A stretch of 64,000 bases of DNA from Chrysophaeum taylorii (GCA_029834535.1 JAQMWT010000330.1:62001-126000); one strand, 5' to 3'. Positions 54,001-64,000 are shown, counted from the first letter of the stretch. Notes: generated by a model from the sequence alone, not told the origin. Program-made: numbers and translations.

Positions 54001-55866
54001 CGCCTGCTCATCTTGCTGCGCGTCGAGTTCTCGTATTACCGCGGCTCGGTCGGTCGCGAGGCTGCCACGGCAACCGCTCGCGCGCTCTCGCTGCTCGATG
54101 CGATCTATCCAAACCTGTGTTTCAACTTCATGCGCATGCTTACCAAGGACAAAGATACGGCTTCAAAGGCGTCCTACACGCGAATGGACGCGACACTTCG
54201 GTGGGGGTCTCCGCGCCACGTGCCCGCGGCTATCATCGCGGTGGTCGGCGGTATGCTCGTCGTCATCGGCCTCCCCGCCAGTATCTTCGTAACCATCCGT
54301 AACAACTACAAGCTGTACTACGGCGTCCACGAACCACCATCCCTGGCGAGATGGGGTTGGGCTTACGCCAATTTTCGAAGTCCGCACCATGCGACGGCCA
54401 TCATGTCGCACCTTCAGACCATTGCGTTCTGTGCCGTCGCGACTGGCTTCCAGAACAGTTCACTCCAGACCGTCGTGGCGCTCGTCATCTCCATCACCGC
54501 CTTCACCTATGTCGTCACCGTTCTGCCGTTCGAAGAATTCCGCTACAACATCTTCACCATTATTGGCGAGCTCAGCGTCCTCGTCTTCATCGGCACTTCG
54601 GTCCTCGTCGAGGAACGTCGCCTCCGGGTGAGTTGGACTGTGATCACGGCCGCAGAGCTACTCGTATTCTTCGTCGCGACAGTCATCATCTACGTCATGG
54701 AACGCGCCGAGGTCCGCCAGCGTGCCAAAATCAAGTCGAGCGTGGAGCAAACCCTGAAGCTCACCACCAAGCCGAATCAGAGGCGAGCCTGGAAATGGAG
54801 ACGAACAGTTGTTGGCTCATCGTTTGAGACGACGGGCTCGCGGAGTACTAGTAGTGGCAGCAACAGGCTTCCGCATTCGCTCTGTACCAAGATATTAGGC
54901 ATGATGAGTTTGGGGCTCCGGGATCCGTCGTTGTCGACCGCGTCCCCCGAAGGAGGACACGACGAAAATCGCGACATCACGGCGACCGACGAAGATTACG
55001 ACAACGACGGGAAGAGGCTGGGACCGCACGAGCGGGCAGTGATCATACGCGCGCTCGACGGACTCTCCCGGGCAGTAGAACCGTGCTGCATGTGGGCTTG
55101 GTGCAACGATCTCTCGAGCCAGTCCGAGGAGAACAAGGAACTCGTGAGGCACGTGGCGAGGGCTTCGGAGACTATCCTTCACGCCTCGTCGCCGCTCTCG
55201 CAGTACTCGGCCGACCACAAGGCGGAGTTCTGGCGGTCGCTCACGGAAAACTACCGTGGAATCGTGGGTTTCGCCGCTAACACGCTCACCTACAGCGAGC
55301 GCGTCGTCGTCTTTGGGGTTCTCGTGAAATTGCAGCGGTTCCTGGCGAATATTACGCTCGATGAGCTTGCGATGGACGACATAGTCGCCGAAAGCAACCG
55401 GTCGTCGGTGCTCTACTGCCTCATGTCAGCGCAGGCCGGCGACGACTCGCTCGCCGTTTTCCTCCGCGACGCTCTAGACGCCAAGCGACGCGCCGCGCCT
55501 CCGGTCTTCATCGAGCGGACCATTCTCCTCCCCGCGTCAATCCGCAGTCACATCGTTAAGCATCAAAGCGAGCGGGAGGAACTGCCGCGGGGGCTCACGT
55601 CGGGGTCGTCGTGCGCGATAATCGATCAGGGTAACCAGCATCGCACCCATTTGATGCTCGTCCACGATCAAGAGCGCAAAGCCATGGCACGGAAGCTTCT
55701 GACTCACCAGCGCTGGCGCAAACTTCTTGAGTTTGAGTTCCGAGAGGAAGCAGCAATTTTTCACATAGAGCAGTTCAACGGACAGAACGCAAACGAGACC
55801 GAACTCTCCGATCCGTCGCCCTACGGTGATCCATCGCGACCTGCTGCCGACCCTCGAAGATATTAA
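51070..55866 (+). CDS. Receptor C: ANF/periplasmic-binding ectodomain, Cys-rich module, 7TM, shortened tail
   Basis: Three exons (51070-53026, 53089-53724, 53780-55866) with 62- and 55-nt phase-1 introns give 1,559 aa. The signal peptide starts at MMNSVVVVVVVWVVAGLARA. The ectodomain (TTVKLGVMAEARYELAEAVN, NLAKLAMKHANNDD, VVGIVGTEDSATTE), Cys-rich module (CTDCQPGRYRAAGSAWSSC), membrane helices (ALSFFVYFLLFCAILALWVW onward) and the tail block LSQYSADHKAEFWRSLTENY all align with A and B. The tail stops about 100 residues earlier, at DPSRPAADPRRY; sequence after the stop still resembles the B tail (CCGCCGAGGTT against CCGCGGAGGTT), so a stop has cut the tail. The three copies are head to tail on one strand. 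Confidence 0.85.
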
Positions 55867-57305
55867 TTTCCGCCGAGGTTAGTCCACTTGGAGACTGTCG
55901 ACGAGAAAAGACCGGCGCGGCGTGCTTTCGACACGTCGTCCGTCATCCCGAGTCTGGAGAATCGTTATGTTTCAAGTACGGGACACCGCGGTGCTGCTTC
56001 TTCTCGACCTTCTTCTCTGTTCTTGGCGAAGTGACCCGCCAAGGTAATATAGTCCAGTACCAGAAGCTTGCACTTGGATTTAATAAGCTCACAATAAGGA
56101 CGCCGCAGGCCACACATACTTTACCCATCGCACGAAAAACAGCGCGTATAATGCCACTCTAGGCACTGCAGGAGCAATTCTAGGTGGGCCTCCTGAGGCT
56201 GGGCCCCAAACCCGTGCACCGAGACCAGCACTCGAAGCTATCCTACTGTCCAGGATGTGCCATGCGCCGGCACGAAGGCATGGCGGCTCAAGAGTGAGCT
56301 CAACTTAGCAATGGCGGTGTGAAGATCCTGCCGCCTAGATGTGAAGACCCCGACGGAGAACTGGACGCTCAGCGCGCACGAGATTTTTTCCGACCAGAGC
56401 GTGGCTGGCGAGGCCAAGGCGAGCGCCAGCCGAGTCGAGTGTTCCACCTCGTCCGACTAGTTCACCAGGAGCGCTACGGAGCCGACGTCGCGACGGTTCT
56501 CGAGCGCCAGCCAGCCAGCCACTTTCAGTGTCTGCTAGAGGGCCTTCAACGGCTCGCGGAACTCGAGTTTAGCACCTCGAAGTATTACAACGCCTTCCTT
56601 CTTCTTCGACATGAGCGTCTAAAGCTGCGCCGGCTTCGTCTCGTGCCGACGAGACCCACATCTTCGACCGCGCCGCCACGAGTTTTGCGGCCAAGCGTCG
56701 CCGACGAGATCGCTGGTCGAACGACAACGAAGGCCAGAACGTGTGATCGAGTTGATGGAGGACGCTTTACCACGCCCAGCGACGACGTTCAAGGAGCGTT
56801 GATGCAGACGGCTCGTCGTGGTCGCAGAACCACAAGGCGCAGGCTGACGTGCGCCGGGTGGGGGCGATGGAGCACCATCGCCGTCGACGACAACAAGACG
56901 ATGATTCATCGTACGAAAGGGTTTTTGCTATTATTAAGCACACTCGACATAATATTGGGAAGCGCTATTTATCTGCTGCTGCTGATATTAACTCGACGCT
57001 GGCATCATTGCTCCTGCTATGATGCACACCAAGCCTCGGATTGCCTCACCAAGTCTCGAAAAAGCACGACATATATTTGTTCGGCAACGTGCCGTCCTTT
57101 CGAATCTCCCAGCTGATATCGAGACACCTACTTCGGCCCCTGCTGCTTCCGCCATTTAGGGGGCGGTGTTGGTAGATTGCTGTTCCGGTACCGTCGGGCC
57201 CTGTGTCCGGTACACAGGTACCGGAACAAGCTTGCACCTACATTATACTACGAAATTCCCCCACCTGTACAAAAAAATTCCGTTGAACGGCTCTTTTCAC
57301 GGGGG
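55867..57305. other. Intergenic between receptor C and the XKR gene
   Basis: About 1.4 kb. It starts with residual receptor-tail homology and later carries frames of odd composition (56319-57116, Arg-rich), with possible minus-strand coding debris around 56470-56760 (RLAAKLVAARSKMWVSSA). A strong palindrome lies at 57181-57228. No live gene is supportable. Confidence 0.5.
57181..57228. promoter_or_regulatory. Long palindrome upstream of the XKR gene
   Basis: Perfect 12-bp arms TGTTCCGGTACC (57181-57192) and GGTACCGGAACA (57217-57228) enclose an inner stem CTGTGT/ACACAG. It lies about 80 bp before the start codon, so it could act as an operator-like site or form an RNA hairpin in the 5' UTR. 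Its role is unknown. Confidence 0.6.
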
Positions 57306-59168
57306 ATGTCGGCGCTTTTTGCCTCTGATGAGATCGTGCGATGGATCGCGAAGCGCATTCGGACGATCGGCGACAGCCGGGTCGTGCGATCGATCATGGC
57401 TCTGCTGTGTTTGCTCCCGCTCGTCGACATCGTCTCCGACATCCATCAGACCGTGTTCTTCGCCGTCGAGGGTTGGGTTGGATCCTTTTCTGTCGCCTTT
57501 ATCGTAATGTATTGCAGCTGGCGCTTCGGTACGCTCTACGCCGGGTGTCACCCGAAACCAACCTGGGACCGCGTTTTCGTGCTGTACGTGCCGGGGCTCG
57601 TCGTTCCTTTTTGGGAAATCGTTACGAGAGCCGATCCTTCGGATCCCCCCCCCCCGCAAGCCGTGGAGATGGTTATCCCAGGGGGAGGAACGCGTTCGGC
57701 GGCGTCGGATACCGTCGAGACGGGTCAACCCAATGGTGACGACGAGCTTCCGACTCGGACGCTCTTCAACTTAGAACGGGATCAGTTATACATTTACGGG
57801 ATGTTAGAGGACGCGGGGAGTGACTACGGAAACTTATCTTCGTTCAAGCTGATCTTGTACTTCGAGGCGAAGGTGTTCTGCTTGGTCGTCATCTTTTACC
57901 TCCTATTTTTGTCGAGCGCCTCGTTCACGCTCGCTCGAGAAGCGCTGATGCGCGCCGACAAACGCCCGCCTGCCGCAAGGCAGCACGAAATCTACAGTCT
58001 CGTGCTCGCTTGCTTCGAGGGTCTGCTCGAGAGCGCGCCGCAGCTCGTGCTGCAGATCACCACCTACCGATGGGCGATCGAGAAAAATCTCGACGAGCCC
58101 TTTATGGGCGTGAGCTACACGACCTGGTTCGCCGTGTCGGCATTCTTTTCGTCTTTCGGAGTCCTCAAGGCGGCTGTTTTATTCGGCTGCAACTTCGCCG
58201 AGATCCTCGACGTCCTCGCGCCGTCGGTAGATAGGGCTAGGGTCGCTCGAGTTGCCCGAGCGAGGCGAGACGGTAGGCTCGACGATTCGACTCCAGACGT
58301 TTTGAAGAAAGACAAGAACTTCGTCCTCGCCGCTTTGCGCGAAGACAACGGGTGGGCTTTTCAGTACGCCGCTCCCGAGCTCCGGAAAGACAAGAACTTC
58401 GTCCTCTCTGCGGTGCGCGAAGATGGTCGGGCGCTCCGGTACGCAGCCCCCGAGCTCCGGAAAGACGAGGAGGTCGTCCTCGCCGCTTTGCGGCGAAGCG
58501 GTTGGGTTTTTCGGTACGCTGCCCCCGAGCTCCGGAAGGACAAGGAGGTCGTCCTCGCCGCATTGCGGGAAAATGGTCGGGCTCTCGAGTTTGCGACCCC
58601 CGAATTCAAGAAGGACAAGGAGGTCGTCCTCGCCGCTTTGCGGGAAACTGGTCGGGCCCTCGAGTTTGCGACCCCCGAGCTCCGGAGTGACAAGGAGGTC
58701 GTCCTCGCTGCGGTGCGGGAAACTGGTCGGGCCCTCGAGTTTGTGACCCCCGAGCTCCGGAGTGACAAGGAGGTCGTCCTCGCTGCGGTGCGGGAAACTG
58801 GTCGGGCCCTCGAGTTTGTGACCCCCGAGCTCCGGAGTGACAAGGAGGTCGTCCTCGCCGCCGTCCGGCAACGTGGTCACGCGCTCGAGTTTGCGACCCC
58901 CCCGCTCCGGAGTGACAAGGAGGTCGTCCTCGCCGCCGTCCGGCAACATGGTCACGCGCTCGAGCACGCCGCCCCGGAGCTCAAAAGAGATAAGGAAGTT
59001 GTCCTCGCTGCCGTGTCGTGCCGTGGTTTTGCTCTCAAGTACGCCGAGCTCCAGAATGACAAGGAGGTCGTCCTCGCCGCCGTGCGGGAATATCGTCACG
59101 CGCTCGAGTATGCCGCTCCCGAGCTCAAAAGAGACAAGGATGTACTCCTCGCCGCGCGCGCGAAATAA
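57306..59168 (+). CDS. XK-related (XKR) membrane protein fused to DUF4116 repeats
   Basis: From ATG 57306 (the frame extends upstream without an ATG) the protein has 620 aa. The N-terminal 310 residues carry several hydrophobic helices: IMALLCLLPLVDIVSDIHQT, SVAFIVMYCSWRFGTLYAG, VFVLYVPGLVVPFWEIV and FCLVVIFYLLFLSSASF. They include the XK/XKR hallmark FEGLLESAPQLVLQITTYRW, followed by a further helix pair ending at GCNFAEILDVL. XKR proteins are phospholipid scramblases. From about residue 330 the cytoplasmic side has eleven full and one partial 25-aa DUF4116 units of the form DKEVVLAAVRETGRALEFVT-PELR. The last unit breaks off at DKDVLLAARAK next to a LINE remnant. The fusion looks unusual; the role of DUF4116 is unknown. 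Confidence 0.8.
   Translation: MSALFASDEIVRWIAKRIRTIGDSRVVRSIMALLCLLPLVDIVSDIHQTVFFAVEGWVGSFSVAFIVMYCSWRFGTLYAGCHPKPTWDRVFVLYVPGLVVPFWEIVTRADPSDPPPPQAVEMVIPGGGTRSAASDTVETGQPNGDDELPTRTLFNLERDQLYIYGMLEDAGSDYGNLSSFKLILYFEAKVFCLVVIFYLLFLSSASFTLAREALMRADKRPPAARQHEIYSLVLACFEGLLESAPQLVLQITTYRWAIEKNLDEPFMGVSYTTWFAVSAFFSSFGVLKAAVLFGCNFAEILDVLAPSVDRARVARVARARRDGRLDDSTPDVLKKDKNFVLAALREDNGWAFQYAAPELRKDKNFVLSAVREDGRALRYAAPELRKDEEVVLAALRRSGWVFRYAAPELRKDKEVVLAALRENGRALEFATPEFKKDKEVVLAALRETGRALEFATPELRSDKEVVLAAVRETGRALEFVTPELRSDKEVVLAAVRETGRALEFVTPELRSDKEVVLAAVRQRGHALEFATPPLRSDKEVVLAAVRQHGHALEHAAPELKRDKEVVLAAVSCRGFALKYAELQNDKEVVLAAVREYRHALEYAAPELKRDKDVLLAARAK
58311..59165 (+). repeat. DUF4116-coding tandem repeat, 75-bp unit
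   Basis: About 11.5 units of roughly 75 bp in frame. Units at 58686-58760 and 58761-58835 are identical in DNA, and neighbours differ by a few bases, so the array is still changing by unequal exchange. Confidence 0.9.
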
Positions 59169-59179
59169 AAATCGCTTCA

Positions 59180-62100
59180 AGATACCGATTGCCGGACTTC
59201 TCGCCGTCGTCAAAATGAGGTAGTCAGAAGATGGTGAAGCGACTCGGAAGAACCAGGGCGGCGACAACAGCGACACGTGTGATCAGGGACAATAAATCCC
59301 CAGGCAGCAGCAGAGCGCTGTCGGGTGGCAAATTGCGCCATGAGGAACTTAACCTGCATGGCACGCGTCATGAATGACGTGCACGGGCTGACAAAAGATG
59401 TCTGGAAGAGCAAAGTGAGAGGATGGACATCGGCAGGCTCGTAAGCACGAAGGCGTGCAATGCCAAGCTGCGTCAGCAAAGTGGAGCAAACCCCATCAAA
59501 CAGACGGCGCCGCTGGAAGGTGACAAACCAACGTCGGCCATGGCAGAAATGCGTGCAAGAAGGGTCATCCGCACCCGCACCACGCCGGCCACGCGCCGCG
59601 AGGCCATCAGCAAGATGTTGGAGAGACTCGACAGAAGTGAACTGGAAAGAAGATTTGCGACGTTCCGGGTGGCCTTGCACCCACTCGAGGTCAAATGAAC
59701 CAAAATGTGTCGTTAGGCGTGGAGTGAAGTGCGCAATCTCATCCCAAATGTCGCTGGATGTGACTGGCACGCGATGCGAGAGGCCAGAATGTGCGAACAC
59801 AACGCCTTTATTGTCAAGAACAGCTTTCCCAGGTAACCAAGGGCGTACATCACGAAGGGACCAAAGTGCAGCTTGTGCGGCATAGATGCCCATGACCTCA
59901 GCACGATACGCAGATAGAGCTCGAGGACCGGGAGCGACCCGCAAAGCGAAAGTGTAAGAGGGGGGGGACACAGGATCGAAAATGGCAACAGCAGCTCCGC
60001 CCTCACCTTTGGAGACGGTTCCGTCGCTAGCCACGTAGAGATGATCGATGGGCGGTCTAGGACCACGGCCATCAAGCGCAGAACGAGGCGTGGCCTGAAG
60101 CGTAGGAAACCGGGCGGCGACAGTCGCAGCGTAGGTGCCCGAACCAAGGTCGAAGGGAGAGTGGAGGACGTTGGAGGCAGGGTTGGATGCGCGGCGGCGG
60201 ATATGGGAAAAATTAATTTCGTTACGCGTGTACGAAGCATCGCAGCGGGACTTATTAACAGCAAAGAGAAGGGCTCCCGATGAAACTCGCCAGCGGGGCG
60301 GCGGCGTTTCACGGGAAGGCGACGCATACCGACGCAAGAGACCGCAACGGCCGTGGCTCTCGGGACAAACCATGCTGCAGGATCCCAGTCAAGTGACAAA
60401 TCACAGGGAAGCACACGAAACGGTCGCACAGCCTTCGGGGTCAAAGGGTACTGGTCACCGCCGGCGCAAAAAAGGATGCGGGTGTGTCTGCCGTGGCCCG
60501 TGACACCGCGGATACGACCCTCGCACGAAACCCCTTCGAGTTTACCGTCAGCTGTACCTGGCTGCAGCTCGCGGTGATTTGTCCCAGATTCCAATTCACA
60601 GACAAGCGCGTTATCACCATACGTGTCTTGCACCTCAACTATGCGCAGCAAACATCCACAAGGCAACGTCACCATGGATGATACCTGCCATGGCGCGATC
60701 GGCCCGGAATTCGGGCCCAATAACCACTGTCCACCGCGGAAGGAGGAATACATGCGTCATGGAAGGTATATCCGTCCGCCGCGAGGAAGGAGGTGGACCG
60801 CCAGACCTCGTTCTCGTGGCACACCCCCTGCAGCTTGATAATATCAGGGACCGGCCAACCAACAGCGAGCGCAAGATCGACAACAGCGCGATCAGATGGG
60901 GCAGCGGAGCCAGGGAGCGGACCACCCCCACTAAGTTGCACGTCATTTGCACAGGCTCATACGATGGTGCCCTCCACCCACCCGAAACGTGTGCGGTCCG
61001 TGGCAATAGAGGTGATCCATTTGGCATTTGCAGCATGGCTGGATTCGAAGACGGGGGAACTCGCGCCAAAACGCATTTGAGCCTGACGAATGAGCGCTTC
61101 AATCAACCGTGTCGCGAGGCCACCCCGATGCAACAAACGCGCCATCCACTCCAGACGATCCGCATGAATTTTGTAAACCCAGGATGGTAAGCCGGCACCT
61201 CCGAGGTTTGCGGGTGTTTGTGAAACCAACCGATTAGTTCGTTCGCCAAAACGTCCTCGAAACCAACCGATTAGTTCGTTCGCCAAAACGTCCTCGCTTC
61301 AACAACAGAGACTTCACTTCATGCTGAAGTGAATCCACAAAGCGCTGTTCGAAACGCTCAAAACGAAAGCGATAGGCTCCAGAGCACTTGGTCAAGAAGG
61401 TAGCGTGTGCTTTCCGGGGATACCGGAACGGCGCGGAGCTTAGCCAAAAAATCGTCGACAATACAAGTGTATGACGAATTGAGTCTGCAACGTCAAGATA
61501 CTCCCTAGCGGGAGACCCCACTGGATCCCAAGTACCGCACACCATGAACAAAAAAAATAATAACAGAAATTTCACCACGTTTGGCGGCTGATAAAGGCCT
61601 AATGTGACCAGGGTAATCAACATCGAGCTGTAAGCGTCCATGGCGAAATAACACGGCGGTATCGTAGACGCAAGACGCATTCTGTGCCGCGAGATCGAAG
61701 GGGCCCTTGAAGCACTCGAAACCCAGCGCTTTGGTTTTCGTGATGTTGAATTGGATTGTGAAGAACTCAAAGAAGAGGTTGCAAACATTGACCCGTAGCT
61801 CTAAGCCGCGGCATGTAATCGAATACCACAAAGCGTCATCAACAAAAATATAAGCCGGCTGTGGTGCGAGTGAGGTCATGGGTGGCGAGAGTGGGAACAC
61901 AAGTAGAATTAAACTCGGGAGGGCGCCGCAATCTCGACTCCGTGACTTCGAGATGGCCCTCGGGAATAAGACGAGGGTCCGTTAGCGCATCTGAGAGTAT
62001 AGAATAAAATGCCAACCAGATACTAGGTGATTCTGACGCACCTCGGGCAGTACCGCGGGCAAAGGAGAAAGATCCCTCATCGTCCCCCAAGAGGGATGTT

Positions 62101-63210
62101 GACGCGCCGTACGCTGTGACCACCTGTGCCCGATTACCAATATCCTGTTGTAGGTAGTAGTCGATAAAAAAGTCGGGTAATCCAAAGTGACGTAAGGCCA
62201 TCTCCTTGCCTAACCAAACGGGAACACTATTGTAGGCCTTCGAAATGTCTAGGGAAACTGCGAGCAAGGGCACATGGTCCGCATAGGCCAATTCAAATAA
62301 GGACACAGCGATTGCGAGTGGCGTCTGAACGTCACTCACTACCAGCCCGTGAACCATATTGCCCGGTATCGAAAATTCTGCAATGTTTCCAGATAGGTGT
62401 AATACGGCCGAAGATCACCGACCAGTAGGCCTTCATGATGGTGTCCAACAGCGTGATAGGACGCGACATCTGTACGCTCGGATTGCCAGGGATCTTCGGG
62501 ATTGGAACAGTAGCCCGCTCCTTCCACTCCGGAATACATGACGCGTCGCGCAAGCAGCATTGAGTAGACGCAAAAGGTCGTCGTGTTGCTCTGGATGAAG
62601 GCATTTAACCATGTCAACCGTGACACCAGAGAGGCCTGATGTTTTGCCGGAACGCCGCGTAGACCAGTAACTGTCCCACTCCTTTCGCGTAAGAGGAGCC
62701 AGGACGTTTCCATACTGCGATCCATCCGCATTTGGCTTGCGGCGCAAATGGTCGAGTACGGGGGCGAACTTAGCGGGGACATCCGCAGCTGCAGAGGTCG
62801 ATGTTGGAACCAAACGCCGCAATTTGTCGGCGTAGGTGTCGTCCACGAGAGCCCGGGTCGTCTAGAGCTGTAGTCTGGTACCAGAAACACCGCTTACCTC
62901 CGCCCATCCAGCTGTGGAAACGGCGGACCAAAACGCGGGCGACACCCGCTTGTTCGTTATAGATCCACAAATCGTCGGCGTCACGGATGACGATCGAAGC
63001 GTATTTGTCGCCCCTTCGAAAAGCTCCTGTTCTGTAGCGTGGAGCCGTGAGCAGTACTTGGAGTCCACGTGATTGAGCTGAAGCTGCCAATGTGCGCGGT
63101 GCGGATCAAGCCGAACACGAGCGTCTGCACGTCGTTGACAGGCGACGGCATCCGCGTTGTTGAGAGGGACCGATGAGGCCTCCATGAGTTCACCCCGCCT
63201 CTGAGAGGTC
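59180..63210 (-). mobile_element. Degraded non-LTR retrotransposon (LINE) with RT, RNase H and zinc knuckle
   Basis: Minus-strand pieces run in LINE order. RT begins with LTRKEWDSYW (about 62690), then ERATVPIPKIPGN and RPITLLDTIMKAYW (about 62500-62430). The palm motif is LLAVSLDISKAYNSVPVWLG (about 62245) and the catalytic box AYIFVDDALWYS (about 61850), followed by NITKTKALG. Downstream is a GGAGLPSWVYKIHADRLEWM segment (about 61190). RNase H follows with ASDGTVSKGEGGAAVAIF, SAYRAEVMGIYAA, LDNKGVVFAHS and EWVQGHPE (about 60025-59690). A zf-RVT-like C-x-C-C...ESLHHLLT lies at about 59290-59225. Many frameshifts and stops show it is dead. RNase H with no integrase supports LINE rather than an LTR element. 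Confidence 0.8.
61222..61295. repeat. 37-bp tandem duplication inside the LINE
   Basis: Two identical 37-bp units (GAAACCAACCGATTAGTTCG...) at 61222-61258 and 61259-61295. Confidence 0.92.
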
Positions 63211-63947
63211 AACGCACAGGAAGTTCAGTGTGAGGGCGTCCTCGCGTGCGAGTCGCGCAAACGCGCGAGCGCGGTGACCACGCCCCTCTTTACCCGACAC
63301 GATCAGCAATGTACGTAGAGCTCCTTCTAAGATCTCAAATGGTTCCACATCGGCCATGGCCAAAACGATTGCACTCTCCCTGCTTGTGGTTACAGACGCC
63401 CGCAACCCCGACACGGAACTTGTGTATCTCGCGCCAGTCCTCATGTTGGATGACTTCCGCGAGGACCTGTTCCTCCTGTCATCTGCCACTGGCCACGTCT
63501 TCAATGTGCTCATCTTCGATGCACCTTCCCCATGCGTTCCTTACGGCACTCACAAGTCAACCGCACTTGCTACTCTGCCCAGAACTATCAAGAACTTGGC
63601 GCCTCCGCCGCCGTTTTCACATGCGAGAAATCACCAAACGGGCTTATCCAACTGCCCCTGCGGCACCCCCCCCGAGTTCACGAAACTGCGTTCGTTGATC
63701 ACGTATGGCACCTTCACGTTGTCCCGTGATCTCGGTCACATCCAAGGAGCTGGGCTTGGCGACAGCCGCGTCCGGGGGGGCGCGCCCTAGCACGAAACTT
63801 TCGTGCTGGGAGGTCGCAGACCCCCCCGGGCACAGAACTTAAGCGCTGGGGGGTGGCGTGGCGCCCCCCTCGCCAAGCAAAACTATGACTCGCGCGGAAA
63901 AGAAAATGGAAAATTCTGTAAATGGATACTTCCAGACTTTTCCACTC

Positions 63948-64000
63948 TGTCTCTCTGTCTCTCTGTCTCTCTGTCTCTCTGTCTGCCTGTCTCTCTGTCT
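63948..64000. repeat. (TCTCTGTC)n microsatellite at window end
   Basis: Alternating TCTCTG/TCTG units with one TGCC variant; continues past the window edge. Confidence 0.93.

Larger units (their letters stand above)
59169..64000. other. LINE-dominated end of the window
   Basis: No host gene is supportable. A broken LINE occupies about 59180-63210 on the minus strand. Beyond it, two opposed frames of fairly natural composition overlap (63190-63513 minus, 63356-63790 plus; the latter begins MAKTIALSLLVVTDARNPDT); I cannot tell which, if either, is coding. A 9-bp-arm palindrome (AGCACGAAA/TTTCGTGCT) lies at 63789-63807 and a TCTCTGTC microsatellite closes the window. Confidence 0.5.

Noticed and set aside
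56319-57116. 265-aa plus-strand open frame before the XKR gene
   Set aside because: Arg-rich with no recognisable motif; the minus strand shows equally unconvincing fragments, so neither is called.
58311-59165. Regular 75-bp repeats considered as a CRISPR-like or satellite array
   Set aside because: The repeats are in frame, without spacers, and encode DUF4116 units inside an open reading frame.
59180-63210. RT/RNase H element considered as an LTR retrotransposon
   Set aside because: No integrase, protease, gag or long terminal repeats; the palm motif context (LDISKAYNSV), RNase H after RT and a terminal zinc knuckle fit a LINE.
63356-63790. 144-aa plus-strand frame near the window end
   Set aside because: Natural-looking start but it overlaps an equally plausible minus-strand frame at the LINE's upstream end and has no family; mentioned only in the interval entry.

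Overview
This is eukaryotic nuclear DNA. It has genes on both strands with separate promoters, short GT-AG introns (38 to 106 nt), many microsatellites, and relics of hAT, pogo-like and LINE elements. It is GC-rich in coding regions. A CFAP52 homologue implies a motile cilium or flagellum. The APS reductase starts with a signal peptide followed by a GAF-type cleavage site, as in complex red-type plastids. Together with DUF4116 repeats and class-C-like receptors, this suggests a photosynthetic stramenopile, perhaps pelagophyte-like. That placement is inference.

Layout. 1-8.3 kb: the 5' part of an unrecognised gene (-), a patatin/TGL-type lipase (-), a (CCTT)n tract, and a RUN plus Rubicon-homology protein (+, one 49-nt intron). 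8.3-20 kb: a broken pogo-like transposase, two near-identical TPMT-like methyltransferases separated by LINE debris, a DUF1499 protein, an ATPSCKMT/FAM173-like lysine methyltransferase with a hAT element 31 bp upstream of its start, and a class I O-methyltransferase. 20-31.9 kb is a compact gene block: amine oxidase-Nudix fusion, four-exon cold-shock/CCCH/RGG protein, Sel1-like secretory protein, glycosyltransferase-like protein, an unknown protein starting 27 bp from it head to head, plastid APS reductase-thioredoxin, and CFAP52.

34-56 kb: three tandem paralogous receptor genes (A, B, C) of about 1,560-1,680 aa. Each has a signal peptide, a periplasmic-binding/ANF-type ligand domain, a Cys-rich module, seven predicted membrane helices and a long conserved cytoplasmic tail. 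All three share two phase-1 introns at the same sites. They sit among repeats, including a GC-rich motif upstream of each copy and an inverted repeat flanking copy B. 57.3-59.2 kb: an XK-related membrane protein fused to about twelve 25-aa DUF4116 repeats, abutted by a degraded LINE (about 59.2-63.2 kb, -).

The most notable items are the receptor cluster, the XKR-DUF4116 fusion and the amine oxidase-Nudix fusion. All domain calls were made by eye from motifs; no database search was run. Exon joins are supported by frame continuity and by agreement between paralogues.
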